Positions 32,501 through 41,814 of a stretch of DNA of 64,000 nt are shown piece after piece. Positions within the stretch are counted from its first letter, which is position 1; each line of letters starts with the position of its first letter. The notes under the pieces were generated by a model. It saw only the letters and a program-made list of their open reading frames with translations, searched no databases and was not told the DNA's origin. Source of the DNA: Emiliania huxleyi CCMP1516 (taxonomy: Eukaryota > Haptophyta > Isochrysidales > Noelaerhabdaceae); NCBI RefSeq assembly GCF_000372725.1, contig NW_005201338.1, positions 272,682 to 336,681 of the forward strand. The letters run 5' to 3'. Both the position numbers and the translations under genes were made by a program.

Positions 32501-35476
32501 GTTTCCGCGTACTGGTTCGAGTTCTCGAAGGATCGGCAACGTGCTGCGCGAGTGCGCGCCGCGCTTGAGACTGCGGGTCTGCCGTCCGACGAGGACGAGT
32601 CGACTGCTCGCGAAACCCTGCGCCGCCTATCCGGGATCGACGCCTTTTGGGATGCCGTCGACGAGCTAGTCATGCGCGATGCGGCCAGACGACGTGCTGG
32701 GAGGGTTTGCGAAGAGCTGGCGCAGCACCTCTCCCAGCTGCTTGGCATGCTCCTCGACCAGGACGGCTTGCTGAGCGGAGTCAGGCCAAACGCGGATGAT
32801 CCAGAGTGGCGTGCCGACGTGCAACGCACTTCCGTGGCAGCTAAGGGGACTCTCGATGCAGCGCTAGACGCGATGCAGTCCGAGTGCTCCGACGCAATCG
32901 CAGAGACTGCCACGCGGATGCGGAAGGGGCTGACGGAGCTGGTCCTCGAGCTTCAGAAGATGTGTGCCGGGGGATCCACCATCGACCAGCTCTCAGCTCG
33001 CCTGCAGCAGCGCTTTGCCGAGCTGCAGCAGACGCTTGCCCCTTACCAAGGGTGGGAGATGGCGGGAAATAAGATGCGAGACCATCTCGAGCGTGCAGGT
33101 GAGCAGCTGGCCGAGCTGCTTCGAAAGCACTTTCCCGGCTCCGTCCACTCGCTGCTGCTTTCGTCGTCGCAGCTGCAAACGCCTGCAATCACCGATGCGC
33201 CCTCGAGTATCACGACGCCCAACGTCACGCGGAATGTGGCGGGTGCAGTTGCAGGGGCTGTGCTCGAGATCGTCGCCCTCTGCGCGCTCCCAGTCATTGC
33301 AACAGCGATTACCGGCGGCGCCGTTGCGCCGCTCCTAGCCCCGGTGGTAAGGAGTGCATTACCGAGTGCAGTGGCTGCTGGCATTCAAGTCTACCAGGCC
33401 GAGGCCGGACGCGACCTGCCTGCGGAGTGGGTGCGCGAGTGCGAGGAGGCAAAGAGCGGGTGGATCCGAGACTTTGAGCGCGGTCTTCGTCGCCAGCTGG
33501 AGGTCTGGAGGCGGCAGGTGAGCGCAGCTGTTGTCAGTCAACTCGATAGCTGGATCGATGGCATTCAGGCAGCAGCCAGCCTGCCCCCTGATCAGCTCCA
33601 GCCTTCCCAGGCTGACATCCGTGCCGCCGGCGAGCAAGGACAGGTACTGCTGTCGGATGCTGTCGCGTTGCTGGATCGCCTCAGCGGTAATGTTGTCTCG
33701 GATGGTGCAGAGATCAACATTGTGCGCCTCGGTGCTCGCGTGCGACGGCTGAAAGCGAGTGCCAAACGATGGCTCGACATCGATCTGCAGCTTGCCGATC
33801 CCTCAGAGGAAGCGGCGCGTGAGCGACGGGAGGATACCCAAAGGCAAACCACAGACAGCTACGCCTTTCTTGCATCGGTCCTGACGACTGAGCTCCGGCG
33901 CCATGGCTCGGAGCTCGAGGCGACTCAGACGCTACGAGCGCCATCAAGCCGCCCGCAGCCCCCGCAGCCCCCGCAGCCCCCGCGTGGCGCTCCTCGTCCC
34001 ACGGCTGCAGCGCAGGAGATCGCGCGGCACGCGCTCCTGGCTCGGCTGAGCGATGAGGTATACTCTCGACACGACGCGGGTGAGGTGCTCTTCTTGAAGA
34101 GCGCCGATGACCCGAGTGTCGACGAGCAGGTGGAGGTGCTGCACTTCAGCTCTGCTGGCGGCGGCACCTGGAAGGTGCCGCAGTGGGCAGTCTTCCGTAC
34201 CGCAGGCCGCGCTGACGGCGACTTTGTGGCTCTCGTCTTCAAAGGCACGGAGGCCCCGACCGAATGGGTGGTGGACTTTGCGTGTGTGTCTCGCGAGGCC
34301 GGCGGCGGGCTGAAGCTCCACGCCGGCATCTCTGGCAACTTGCGATCGCACATCGCGGCTGTGGAGTCCGCGATCGCCCGCTCGACGACAGACGCCGGCG
34401 CTCTGCCGCTCTACTTCTCCGGCCACTCGCTCGGAGGCGCGTACGCCATGTGCGCCTTCTACATGGTTGCGCCGACTCTCTCGCAGCGGGTCGCCGGCGT
34501 TGTCGGATTTGGTGCCCCGCTCGTGACCGTCGCCGGAGGCCCGCCCGAGATCGTGCTGACGGCTAAGCTGCGGTTCTTGACCTACGTGTCGGGCAACGAC
34601 ATCGTGCCACGCTCCCTGTTCAAGCCGAATGCTGAGAAGTTGCTCGCCTTTGCTCGCCGTTTGGGCAAGAGCCAGGCATTGTCTACCGTCTCCAACGCCA
34701 TGCCGACATTTGACATGATTGGCCAGTTCCGCGCGCTGCCGGGAGCGGTCGAGCGACCCCCTTCCGAGCTGCTGCGGATTCGGCCAGATGCGCCGCTGAC
34801 GTCGCACATCGACGACCACGCGTGCCGCGGCTATGCACGACTGCTTGATGAGTGCGCACTCGAGCTGCTGCCGAGTGCTACGTCCACACCGATGGCACCG
34901 GCACCGTCACCGACGGAGGCGGCGGTGGTGGTGATGTCGGCGGCGGCAGCGGCGGCAGCGGCGGCAGCGGCAACAGCAGCGTTGGCGGAGACAGAGGCGC
35001 GGACGGCGGGGACGGCGACGGCGTCTACGTCTATCGAGGCTCCTTTCCCGACGGCGCAGCAGGAGCTGGCGCAGGCGCTCGAGGCGTCGGAAGGACGGTC
35101 GCAGGTGGCTGAAGATCGTGACCTGGCGCACGGCATCGAAGAGTCGCTTCGAACCGACGGCCCGTCCCCCTTCGCTTCGGCCGCCGCCGCCGTACAAGGC
35201 GAGGCGGGCTCAATGGGCTCCTCCATGTCAGTTTCAGCGGCCGAGTCAGCGTCGACGGTGCAAGCATCCCCGATGAACTCTCCTCGAGGGCGGGCAATGG
35301 TGGCGCTTCTCGAGGACGCTAAGCTCACCGCTTATGCGAGTGTGCTGCACGATGCCGGATATTATGAGCTGACTGATCTCAGAGAGGCCGACGACGCAGA
35401 CCTCGGCGAGCTCGGAGTGGGACTCAAGAAACCCGAGATCAAAAGATTGCGACGCTATCTCGAGAAACAAGTCTGA
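26591..35476 (+). CDS. Giant ankyrin / dynamin-like GTPase / class 3 lipase / SAM protein
   Basis: A 2,961-codon intronless frame; a TGA directly abuts the ATG, so the start is firm. Residues 18-1102 are 31 ankyrin-type repeats of 35 residues (consensus GHVDALRFLSEQCGSEVLTA, then AADEDGWTPAYAAALG), plus a partial one. About 1103-1700 is helical with no known domain. A large-GTPase domain follows: P-loop GVYSVGKS (1719-1726), DAPGLG (1868-1873), TKLD (1925-1928). A helical stalk and a hydrophobic stretch (~2213-2265, GAVAGAVLEIVALCALPVIA) come next. After a PQPPQPPQPP linker comes a lipase class 3 domain (~2477-2745) with GHSLGG (Ser2613), Asp2670 (SGNDIVPR) and His2739 or 2743. UIM-like helices and a SAM domain (~2903-2961) end it. 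Known of the parts: protein binding, membrane remodelling, lipid hydrolysis, oligomerisation. Inferred: a sensor coupled to a membrane-attacking effector. Confidence 0.9.
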   Translation: MEDPEQTERVTTAAIDGDVDALRSLAEQCGSKVLMAASADGSTPAHAAAANGRLDVLRLLVEQCGPEVLTAAAADGSSPAHAAAANGHVGVLRFLCEQCGPELLTIAMADGVTPAYAAALGGYVDALRFLSEQCGSEVLTAAKADGGMPAHAALGGHVDALRFLVERYGSELLTAAVAGGSTPAHAAALNGHVDTLRFLAEQCGSEALSAADVAGWTPVQTAALGGHIEALRYLADQCGLELLTAARPNGSTPAHTAAFAGHADVLRFLSEQCGSEVLTAARADNLTPAHAAARRGNTDALRYLFEQCGPEVLTAADADSVTPAHIAALDGHVDTLRYLFEQCGSEVLTAAIKDGRTPAHFAAANGHVDALRFVVEECGSEVLTAATAGGNMLANAAALAGHVDVLRFLSEQCGPEVLVAASANGFRPAHDAAQEGHVDALRFIVEQCGSEVLTVARANGSTPAHAAAANGHVDALRYLAEQCGPELLTAARADSATPAHIAALDGHVDVLRFLSEQCGSEVLTAAIKDGRTPAHSAAANGHVDVLRFLVEECGSEVLTAADEGGWTPAYAAALEGHVDTLRFVVEQCGSEVLTAADEDGWMPAYAAALGGHVDTLRFVVEQCGSEVLTAAIKDGLTPAHFAAANGHVDALRFVVEECGSEVLTAATAGGNMLANAAALAGHVDVLRFLSEQCGPEVLAAASANGFRPAHDAAQEGHVDALRFIVEQCGSEVLTVARANGSTPAHAAAANGHVDALRYLAEQCGPELLMAADEDGWTPAYAAALGGHVDTLRYLFEQCGGEVLTAAIKDGRTPAHSAAANGHVDALRFLVEECGSEVLTAADEDGWTPAYAAARRGHVDTLRYLFEQCGSEVLTAADEDGWTPAYAAARRGHVDTLRYLFEQCGGEVLTAAIKDGRTPVHSAAANGHVDALRFLVEECGSEVLTAADEDGWTPAYAAAVNGQVDVLRLLAEQCGSEALTAANANGYTPAHRAAAHGHVDVLRFLAEQCGSEVLTAAIKDGDTPAHAAADSGHVDVLRFLSEQCGSEVLTATNAGGWTPVHRAALGGHVDALRYLAEQCGPELLTASDGSSPARIAAVRGKVDALRFIVDLSAQSIPTVLLDALKRNSEHAPLALAWQSLLSSQKPSFFSSRPDPAKIEAALAAARDAGVASSELDRAAALLRDTKLLRALNGRPAPKLLLSTIASNGPGANKAVVTLSGLLDPQNMLLSWAALTAVAESPDLPSDVLTPLLSCLTRARAYWSPDGWSEDAIEWVTAALAALEASFLVRSGPFENYPDLIHARLIGLMQTTTPEHLRVRAAFVLSHAYTRGYPADAASFDASDAAGLLARSVRISAACSPPAVLASAAGFALVAAATAGFAAAQRALASLASDSTLGILLGATISVPANCAVLWASLDPVQRCIDFYPRAIAQQLEAALGSGKDRCMLGADFFNATVHLPPDGGFYQTTLGQHMGRSGYKAPGFRSACRIVHPRSARTVTLHGRRVQGEWRLAESGDDAEYSFVEVAPAHCMLCREAAEELTSLRWPAALVAIVHAILNGTQGGLSAEVVGALLSCAGPAELPEPIHSGDWLCDAAALLFAGLSELEHTKETAELVKAARWVWEHAAQSRLLRDGHPWQPLLLQSMQRAADRIEELEARAARHDQEDLLQIVSGAVAVAEVATKHCAVGVVDSAPARILSELRSLERTLQNEKFELMVYGVYSVGKSRLLQTGYPGLKNMLPVSSKECTAHLIKIDVGSDGQRGESDAELHFDWQSVVKMDSTLRDLLPDKVRRFLEEPHVREFIDGFLMEDEQQSPPTLPLSEEEVSAWARVDGGSDSTSIKALASVVDHIAVSVTVDADCPRYNIIDAPGLGADKSRRDIAERHLRKCDVPIVIASFIDLSLEPLQEALRQIKASGHQPIIVITKLDEQYTRLGEDHPSQDLSALMEASMADARRIFVQAGFRESDVHFVSAYWFEFSKDRQRAARVRAALETAGLPSDEDESTARETLRRLSGIDAFWDAVDELVMRDAARRRAGRVCEELAQHLSQLLGMLLDQDGLLSGVRPNADDPEWRADVQRTSVAAKGTLDAALDAMQSECSDAIAETATRMRKGLTELVLELQKMCAGGSTIDQLSARLQQRFAELQQTLAPYQGWEMAGNKMRDHLERAGEQLAELLRKHFPGSVHSLLLSSSQLQTPAITDAPSSITTPNVTRNVAGAVAGAVLEIVALCALPVIATAITGGAVAPLLAPVVRSALPSAVAAGIQVYQAEAGRDLPAEWVRECEEAKSGWIRDFERGLRRQLEVWRRQVSAAVVSQLDSWIDGIQAAASLPPDQLQPSQADIRAAGEQGQVLLSDAVALLDRLSGNVVSDGAEINIVRLGARVRRLKASAKRWLDIDLQLADPSEEAARERREDTQRQTTDSYAFLASVLTTELRRHGSELEATQTLRAPSSRPQPPQPPQPPRGAPRPTAAAQEIARHALLARLSDEVYSRHDAGEVLFLKSADDPSVDEQVEVLHFSSAGGGTWKVPQWAVFRTAGRADGDFVALVFKGTEAPTEWVVDFACVSREAGGGLKLHAGISGNLRSHIAAVESAIARSTTDAGALPLYFSGHSLGGAYAMCAFYMVAPTLSQRVAGVVGFGAPLVTVAGGPPEIVLTAKLRFLTYVSGNDIVPRSLFKPNAEKLLAFARRLGKSQALSTVSNAMPTFDMIGQFRALPGAVERPPSELLRIRPDAPLTSHIDDHACRGYARLLDECALELLPSATSTPMAPAPSPTEAAVVVMSAAAAAAAAAAATAALAETEARTAGTATASTSIEAPFPTAQQELAQALEASEGRSQVAEDRDLAHGIEESLRTDGPSPFASAAAAVQGEAGSMGSSMSVSAAESASTVQASPMNSPRGRAMVALLEDAKLTAYASVLHDAGYYELTDLREADDADLGELGVGLKKPEIKRLRRYLEKQV
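26642..29905 (+). repeat. 105-bp tandem repeats encoding ankyrin units
   Basis: About 31 units of 105 bp in head-to-tail array. One unit is 102 bp and the last full one 99 bp. The block 27655-28035 is nearly identical to 28495-28875, exactly 840 bp (8 units) downstream, showing recent multi-unit duplication. Confidence 0.95.
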
Positions 35477-38400
35477 AATTGTGGTGGTCCGAGCACCTCT
35501 CCTGCGACCTGGGCCGTAGCCCGTTCCCGACTGTACCGTATATTTACCGTGTAAATGCATGAGCATGTGTGTACTGTACGGCTCTACGTGTGTAGGCTGC
35601 AAGCAGTTACGAGTAGATTTTTTTACTGATTACGCATCATCCCCCCCCACCCCGCCCTCGACTCAAGGGGCTGCCTTCCACCGTCGCTGCTCAGGCCGGG
35701 GGAGGGGGGGAGACCTCCTGTTCCTCGCGGAACGGGAGTAGGCCCCTCCTTGCCCGGTCTGCGATGCAGGGCGGTGGCCGTGCCATCTTCGCTTCACAAA
35801 GACCACGCCGCAATCGTCGCCGGCGCGCGACGCGTTCCCGTAGGCCGGACTGTCCTGGTCGAGAGTGTGTGCCGCCAAGGCGGGGCTACTCGGGGACAGT
35901 GCCGACGGGACGCGGCTCGAGAGACGACTCCCGCGAAAGCACGGCTGGCATCCGTGGCGTGGGGCTCGCCTTCGAAAAGTCGGGCATGGCTCTCCCCGCA
36001 ACTCTATCGCTAACACGCGCGCACCACCGAGACTGTGGTGGGCGCGCTGCGGTCGCACGTCTACCTCCGTCATAGTGCCACGACGTGCGGCCTAGAATTA
36101 GCACACGCGCCTCTGCTTGCATACACTCATACATTGGATTGTCATCGCCTGTGAGTGCGAGATAGGGCTAGCAGTAGGCAGCTAGCCTCTGAGGAGGGCG
36201 TCCATAGACACCTCACTAGACCCCACACACGGTCTCGCCCGTGCCTCGCCGGCCGGAGAGATTGCTGGAGGTAGAGCAAGGTAGCCTGCTCTAGCCTCGC
36301 ATGTCACTTCCTGTTGTCTGTTGTTTGTTGTGCCCTTGTTTGTTCTCTTGGCACCTTGGAGTGCTGGGGGGGGCGACAGGGAGGATATGGCCTTGAGTTA
36401 TGTGTACGCCTACTCAGGGTGTGTGGCAGCCCGCTGGCTGTGTGTCTTGTGAGCCTGTTTGTGTCTGTGTGTCGCTCGTGCGTGTCGTCATCATCTGTCC
36501 AGCGTCCACGCATACCGCGTTGGTGTCCAGTCCGAGCCTGGCTGTTCTTCACCTTTCTACCTACCTACCTACCTGGAGCGCAGAGCTAACCCTCGGGGAC
36601 CCGTGTATACTTTACGGCCCTTTCCCTGCGAACGCGCACCCCCGGGGCTAGGGCTCTCTTGCCCGTAACCCGATGCCAATCATCCGGCCCGCTGGGTGCG
36701 CTTCTGAGCTCCCTGCCGCCTGGCCCTGGATGTGCGGTTAATGACTGCACTCCAAGTGCTCCAAGTGCTCCACTCACAGCAGACAGGCTCGACACAGGTG
36801 CGAACTGGCGCGTGCTAGCACAATCACAGATAGATAGATAGATAGGACGGCGAAACACAGTCCGACCAACGACTGGGACACCAACGCGGTATGGGTGGAC
36901 GCAAGACGGGCGATGACGGTCACATACAGGAGCGACACACAGAACCACAAGACAAGACACTCAGCCAACGGGGCGGCTGCCACACATCCTGAGCGAACTT
37001 CCCTAGTCACCCGCGGCCGGACTCCATCCGGCACGCGTCGCTGGGCGCTCAGAGCCGCGTCCCCTGCTCGCCACCCCGACGCCCAAGGCGCCCGAGCGAA
37101 CGACAGGCGGCACGCGAAGACTGATTGCAATCCCGCCGACCGCCAGGCCGCGGGATGATGCGTGCGTGGTCTTGTAGTGGGTCTCGGAAGCTCCCCTCTC
37201 GGGCTAGGAGCCAGCCCCTCTCCCTTGCCCCCTGAACACCGTGTCCGAGTCGAGGCGTGTGCTTGCCGGTCGACGGCCGCGCGCGGTTGGCATTGTGACG
37301 AAGGTTGCGCGCGGCCGCGGCGCGCCCGCCATGGTTTGGCGCGGCGCGCCTACCAGCGGCAGTTGTCGAGGCACGGGAACACTTACCCGGGGTCATCCTC
37401 TGAGCCTGGTCGTCGGCGCCGCGATGCCACGGCGGCGCATTCGACGTCGTCGGCGCGCTGCCCCGCGGTGAGCCCCGCCGCTCGTAGCGACGGCCGCAGG
37501 TCGGCCCGGTGCAGCGCGCCCTGGCCGCAGACTGAAGAACGGCCACGAGGGGTGTGTGATGTGCGGTGCGGGGTGTGAGGGGGCAGCGTCTTTGTGTGTG
37601 CGCGCGCGCGCCGCTGCCGCTTGTGGTTTGAACTGCCCGTTGTCCCTGCCCTCTCCTCTCGGGGATTGAACTGGCCCTGTGCGAGAGAGGAAGATGGGAG
37701 GTCGGCCTTGAGAGCTTACGGGTGGTCTCACCGCGCCAGAGGCTCTGCCTCTCCTCTCGGGGATTCAACTGGGGGATAGGGGCGGGGATCCTCCCTCTTC
37801 CCGCCGTCGATGCCGGGGCTCAACCAATCCGGAGAGGTCGTTACCATTCCTCCATACATCCTCCCAGCTTCATCGGCGGGCGCCTGGGAGTGTGTCGTCA
37901 ACTGGCCGGTGGTCTTTCAGTGTGGTGGGGTGGGTTTCGTGACCGTTCAGCGTCGATGATCACAGGCACACCACCGGAACCGCCTAAGCGACTCCGCTAA
38001 GAACGGCAAACAATGCACTTAGCTCCGTGCACAATGCCGCTCTCCCCGCACGCTAGCTAGCTCGTTCACCGTCTGCCACACGCCACGGCGACATGGAGAA
38101 CGACAGACAAGCGGTAAGAATTGTGCGACAAAAAAGCTCAATACGCACAGCACTGATATTGGCACTGATGCATAAGCAGGGATTTTTAAGAATACCTCTT
38201 AGCCCAATGCGCAATCCCTCTCTCACACGAATGGGGGTTTTATAAGCTAGGTTTTTCGCTGTCTGTGAGCTAGGTTACTGTGGGTCTCACTGATAAATCG
38301 GGTCGTTTGGCCGCACTCAGAGACGCCGGCAACGTATGTGACACCCGCGTGTGAGGACCTCCTCGCTCGTTGGCGCCTCGCCGCCGCCCCCCCTCTCGCC

Positions 38401-39941
38401 GCCGCTCCGCTCGTGGCCGCCCCATCCCCTGTCAATTCCGCCGCCTCCCCTGTCAATCCCCCGCACCACCGCCGCCACCGCCTCGCGCGTTTAGCGGGGG
38501 GTCAAAACTTAAAAGGAGGACAGCCTATACAAAGAAAAGAAACGCAAGGTCGAAGGTGCCACCTTATCAACCACAACGCAAAAGGCCCGCGCGTGCTGCG
38601 CGGGCCCGGCGAGCGACTAGCGAGCCAGCCTGCTAGTACTATGTATAGTTAGTACGGACGGATCCGAAGGGGTCGCACGCGGGAGGGAGCGGGCGTGCGT
38701 CCGTCCGAGCGAGCGAGCGAGGGAGGGAGGGGCTTGCTTGTCAAAACACCGTCCAATTCTCGAACACACTATAGTTAGTACGGATTCGAGGGAGGGGCCG
38801 CAAGATGCGCCTGCCTCCGACAGCCGACCGACTGATGACTGTCGACGGACCAGATCTATCTAGCTAGGGCTTCGCCAAGGGCATCGAGCGGATCGCCCGG
38901 CGGTGCAATCTGACGGTGTAGGGCCTAGCGCGGTCCTCTCGGTGCCGACGAGGAGCAGGGCGCAAGTGTACGTATGTGGCCTCTGCGTGCTAGCCATCTC
39001 TTCGCCCACACCTCACCATCTCGCAAAACCAGGTCCAACGGATGGGCGACGCACAAGGCACAACCTCGATCCTCGTGATAGATGTCCCTCTTCGTTCGAC
39101 GTCGGCGGCGGTGGCGGGATGAATGGAGTGAAGAAGAAGAATAAAAGATGAGGGCCGAGCTTGTATGGTCGGGAGGGAGTCGCATGCAGGGGCCAGTAGT
39201 GGCCCTGGCCGGGGCACAGTTGTGGTAGGACGTGTGGAAGGACCCTTGTCGTTGTGGCTTGGAGTCGCCAAAGGAACTTTCAAACGTGTGGGTGCCTTGG
39301 GAGGAGGCTTGGCCTCGGGTCGCTTCCATTGCCTGGCGCGTTACGAAATATGCAGTCCAGTGCAGACGCCATGGCACATGGGAAGGCGAGAGACACGTGT
39401 GGGGGAAGAAACCCCGATTGTCGGAATCCAGAGAGCAGAGTGAGAGATCCTCTGACTCGTGCGTCGTGGTGCTGGCGGTACGTCAGTGATACGTAGTGAG
39501 CCCTTCATACCGTATAATAACACGTAGAAGATCGTTCGAGACTTAATCAATTTCAGGTCGCTTTTACGGCTTCGTAAATCGTACTGTGCAAGAAAACCGC
39601 GCGCCCCCCGCGCGCATCACACTGCACGCACCGCCCGCGGCCGCGAGCAGAAAGACAGATTTTCTGTTCGATCTCTGTCCTGGTGTTGTGGTGACGCCAA
39701 GACCCGTGTGCCGTCAAACTCCAAAAGGCCAAAACACAGGCGAGGGCAGTTCAACGGCTCGGCTCGGCGTTGCTTGCGCGCCTCTCAGTCACCGGCACAG
39801 TGCCGGTCCCGTGACCCGTCGCTCGGCTCGCGCGACGCGCCCCACGACGTTCCGCCGTACGCGCTCGCGAGTCGATACATGTGTCCAATTTTGGACCGGT
39901 GGGCGCCCTCGGCCCCAGCGCTGATCTCTGGTAGGGTGTCT
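35477..39941. other. Gene-poor 4.5-kb interval with dispersed repeats
   Basis: I find no frame with a recognisable domain on either strand. Contents include a repeat (36582-36775) also found at 52.87 kb, short TACCTACC and GATA runs (36557, 36830), paired motifs such as GGGGATTGAACTGG/GGGGATTCAACTGG at 37660-37770 and TATAGTTAGTACGG at 38643 and 38770, and GCACTTAGCTCCGTGCAC at 38028. The frames at 35663-36075 and 37049-37768 are GC-rich shadows. A non-coding RNA gene cannot be excluded. Confidence 0.55.
36582..36775 (+). repeat. Dispersed repeat family A, copy 1
   Basis: AGCGCAGAGCTAACCCTCGG through ACTGCACTCCAAGTGCTCCA. About 85% similar by eye to 52868-53063, with shorter relatives at 53533-53600 (same strand) and 61228-61312 (inverted). 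No coding potential or terminal repeats were seen. Confidence 0.85.
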
Positions 39942-40620
39942 TCACTCCATCTGACGCAGCGTCGTCCACTCTTGCGCAATCTCATCGAGCGCCGTCCACT
40001 TGCAGTACGGCGCATCCGGCGCGCTCAGGTTCTGCGTCTCGCCGCGGTTGACGAGTCGGAGGACCTCGCCGGTCAGGCGATTGACATTCTCGAGCTTCTT
40101 CACCAATTCGAGCTGCAGGCCTGTGTGCTCCGAGTCCGTCTCATCAAACAGGGCGCGCCTTTTCTTGTCAAACGAGAGAGCATTGCCGTAGAGCTGTTTC
40201 ACGTACGCCAGCCGGTCCTGCTCCACGCGTTCCTCGAATCCCTTGCACTCAGCCTCGAGCTCCGCGGTTTTCGCAGCCGCCTCCTGGGTCTGCTCTTTCA
40301 GGGCCTCGAGCACCAGCTGCTGCTCCTTCTCCGACCGTTTGTCAGCGGCGTGGAAGTGCGAGATCTGGGCCTCGATCTCCCTCCTTTCTGCGGCGGAGGG
40401 GCCTCTGGCGGTCAGTGCAGTGGCGTCAGATGCGCGGCGCCGGCCCACGCGTGCACGCGCCGTTCTCGAGCTGCCGGATGCGCCCGCCTGCGTCGTCGAC
40501 GCGGCGGTGGGCGTGCTGCATGCGCTGCTGCTGCTCTTGGATCGCATGCTCGACTTGGCGGCTCATGTTTCCGAAGGACTCCAGCCGAAACGGCGACGGG
40601 GGGTCCATCTCCTGGATCAT
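39942..40620 (-). CDS. Small coiled-coil protein, two exons
   Basis: Exon 1 (40620-40461) begins MIQEMDPPSPFRLESFGNMS and ends inside a heptad region (RQVEHAIQEQQQRMQHAHRR). Exon 2 (40387-39942) continues the coil: ERREIEAQISHF, EKEQQLVLEALKEQTQEAAA, ending at QEWTTLRQME. The 73-bp intron 40388-40460 has a GC donor (AACG|GCGCGT) and CAG acceptor. Splicing gives GGRIRQLEN|ERREIEAQ with an unbroken heptad phase and 201 residues. The C-terminal part (YGNALSFDKKRRALFDETDS, LVKKLENVNRLTGEVLRL) resembles basal-body or spindle coiled-coil proteins only in general character. No family is assigned. Confidence 0.7.
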
Positions 40621-41084
40621 TTCTGGCTGTTGCTTGCGAGGGAGGGAGGGCTCGAGGCGAGTGGTGAGCCGGGCGAGGCCAGCGAAAGAGAAATTTACAA
40701 AAACTCCGTCGACAACACTGCTCGTGCAGCGCGGCCGCTCGCCAAGCCCCGTCGATGAGTGGTCAGATGGTTAGTGCCCGAGAGCGAGGGGTCCGGGGGG
40801 GAGCACAAATAGGACGCCCAGCCCTGCCCTCGTGCCGCCGAGTGCATATCCTATGCGAGAGAGATCCCCTGTGCCCTGTGCCCAGCCCTCTCCGCGCGGC
40901 GATGCGCCCTCCCCCCTCGCTTTTGCAAAATCCTGGTAAGGTGGGGACGTGTCTGTCCTCGACCCAGCCCTAGCTTGGGATGTCCGTTGTATTTATTTAT
41001 TTATTTATTTATGCTCGTGCAGGTGGGGACCCTGTCCTCGTCCCATCCCTCGTTTGGCGTGTGTGTTTTCTTTCTTTCTTTCTT

Positions 41085-41165
41085 TACACTGGGCACGGGA
41101 CTGGCGCGCACTGGCACTAACACAGGTACACCGCGAAAGAGAATTTTACAACGGAACTCTCTCGG
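41085..41165 (+). repeat. Dispersed repeat family B (GGCACTAACACAGGTACACC)
   Basis: GCACGGGACTGGCGCGCACT, GGCACTAACACAGGTACACC and GAGAATTTTACAAC occur in this order here and at 19240-19300. They occur in inverted or partial form near 1390-1560 and 23330-23395. Unit length and ends are not defined. Confidence 0.7.
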
Positions 41166-41231
41166 CACACGCATTATTCACACAACAGGCAAAGCGCGGA
41201 AGAGAAAGCGGAGACGCAACAACCTCCTCCT

Positions 41232-41422
41232 TCGTCGTCCACCACACGCAGCAGATCTCCATGGCGGCGGTGGCGGGCGACGCCGACAACATCAACAAGC
41301 AGGCGCGCAATGAGCGTAAAGACTGGCTCAACTCCCCAGCGCGCGCCAATTGGGTCAAGAACAAGCAAGTGGCAAACGGCTTCTTACGCTCGGCCCCAGT
41401 GGGGGGCGCCCGCGCCGCCTAG
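41232..41422 (+). other. Duplicated coding-like fragment (HHTQQIS...AVAGDADN)
   Basis: The frame reads VVHHTQQISMAAVAGDADNI then NKQARNERKDWLNSPARANW and ends at a stop (41420-41422). A ~100-bp relative on the minus strand at 45314-45414 encodes VVHHTQQISKAAVAGDADNI then NKQARKERTDWINKQ. Preservation of reading frame between copies suggests a once-coding mobile unit or gene family. An ATG at 41271 could start a 50-residue peptide. Function unknown. Confidence 0.45.
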
Positions 41423-41814
41423 CTCTGCGGACGCCCCCCCCGCACCCTTCATTCATGTAATCATGTAGTCCCCACAATCGCTGACGTGGGATCGCTTGTC
41501 ATGTGAGAGACTGCGTTGTGTTCTTGTTTGCTATCCGCTTTCTCTTTCTTTCTGAGATTTTGGGGAAGGGCACAAGGGCCGCGGCCAAGGATATCCACTT
41601 CGACCACCGAAGCCGAGGAGGACACCCACCAAATTGTGAGACATACTGAGAGAGGCTCGTCCCGCCACGCCTCTTGAGTTTGCGCGGCCCAGGCCCGTGC
41701 CACGCGCCTCACGCAGCGGACACAGCACGCCGGCCGCCCACGGCGCTACAGCACCTAGGTGTCGCCACGCCACCATAGCACCACTCCTCACGCCGCTCGC
41801 TTCGTTCCGCAGAC

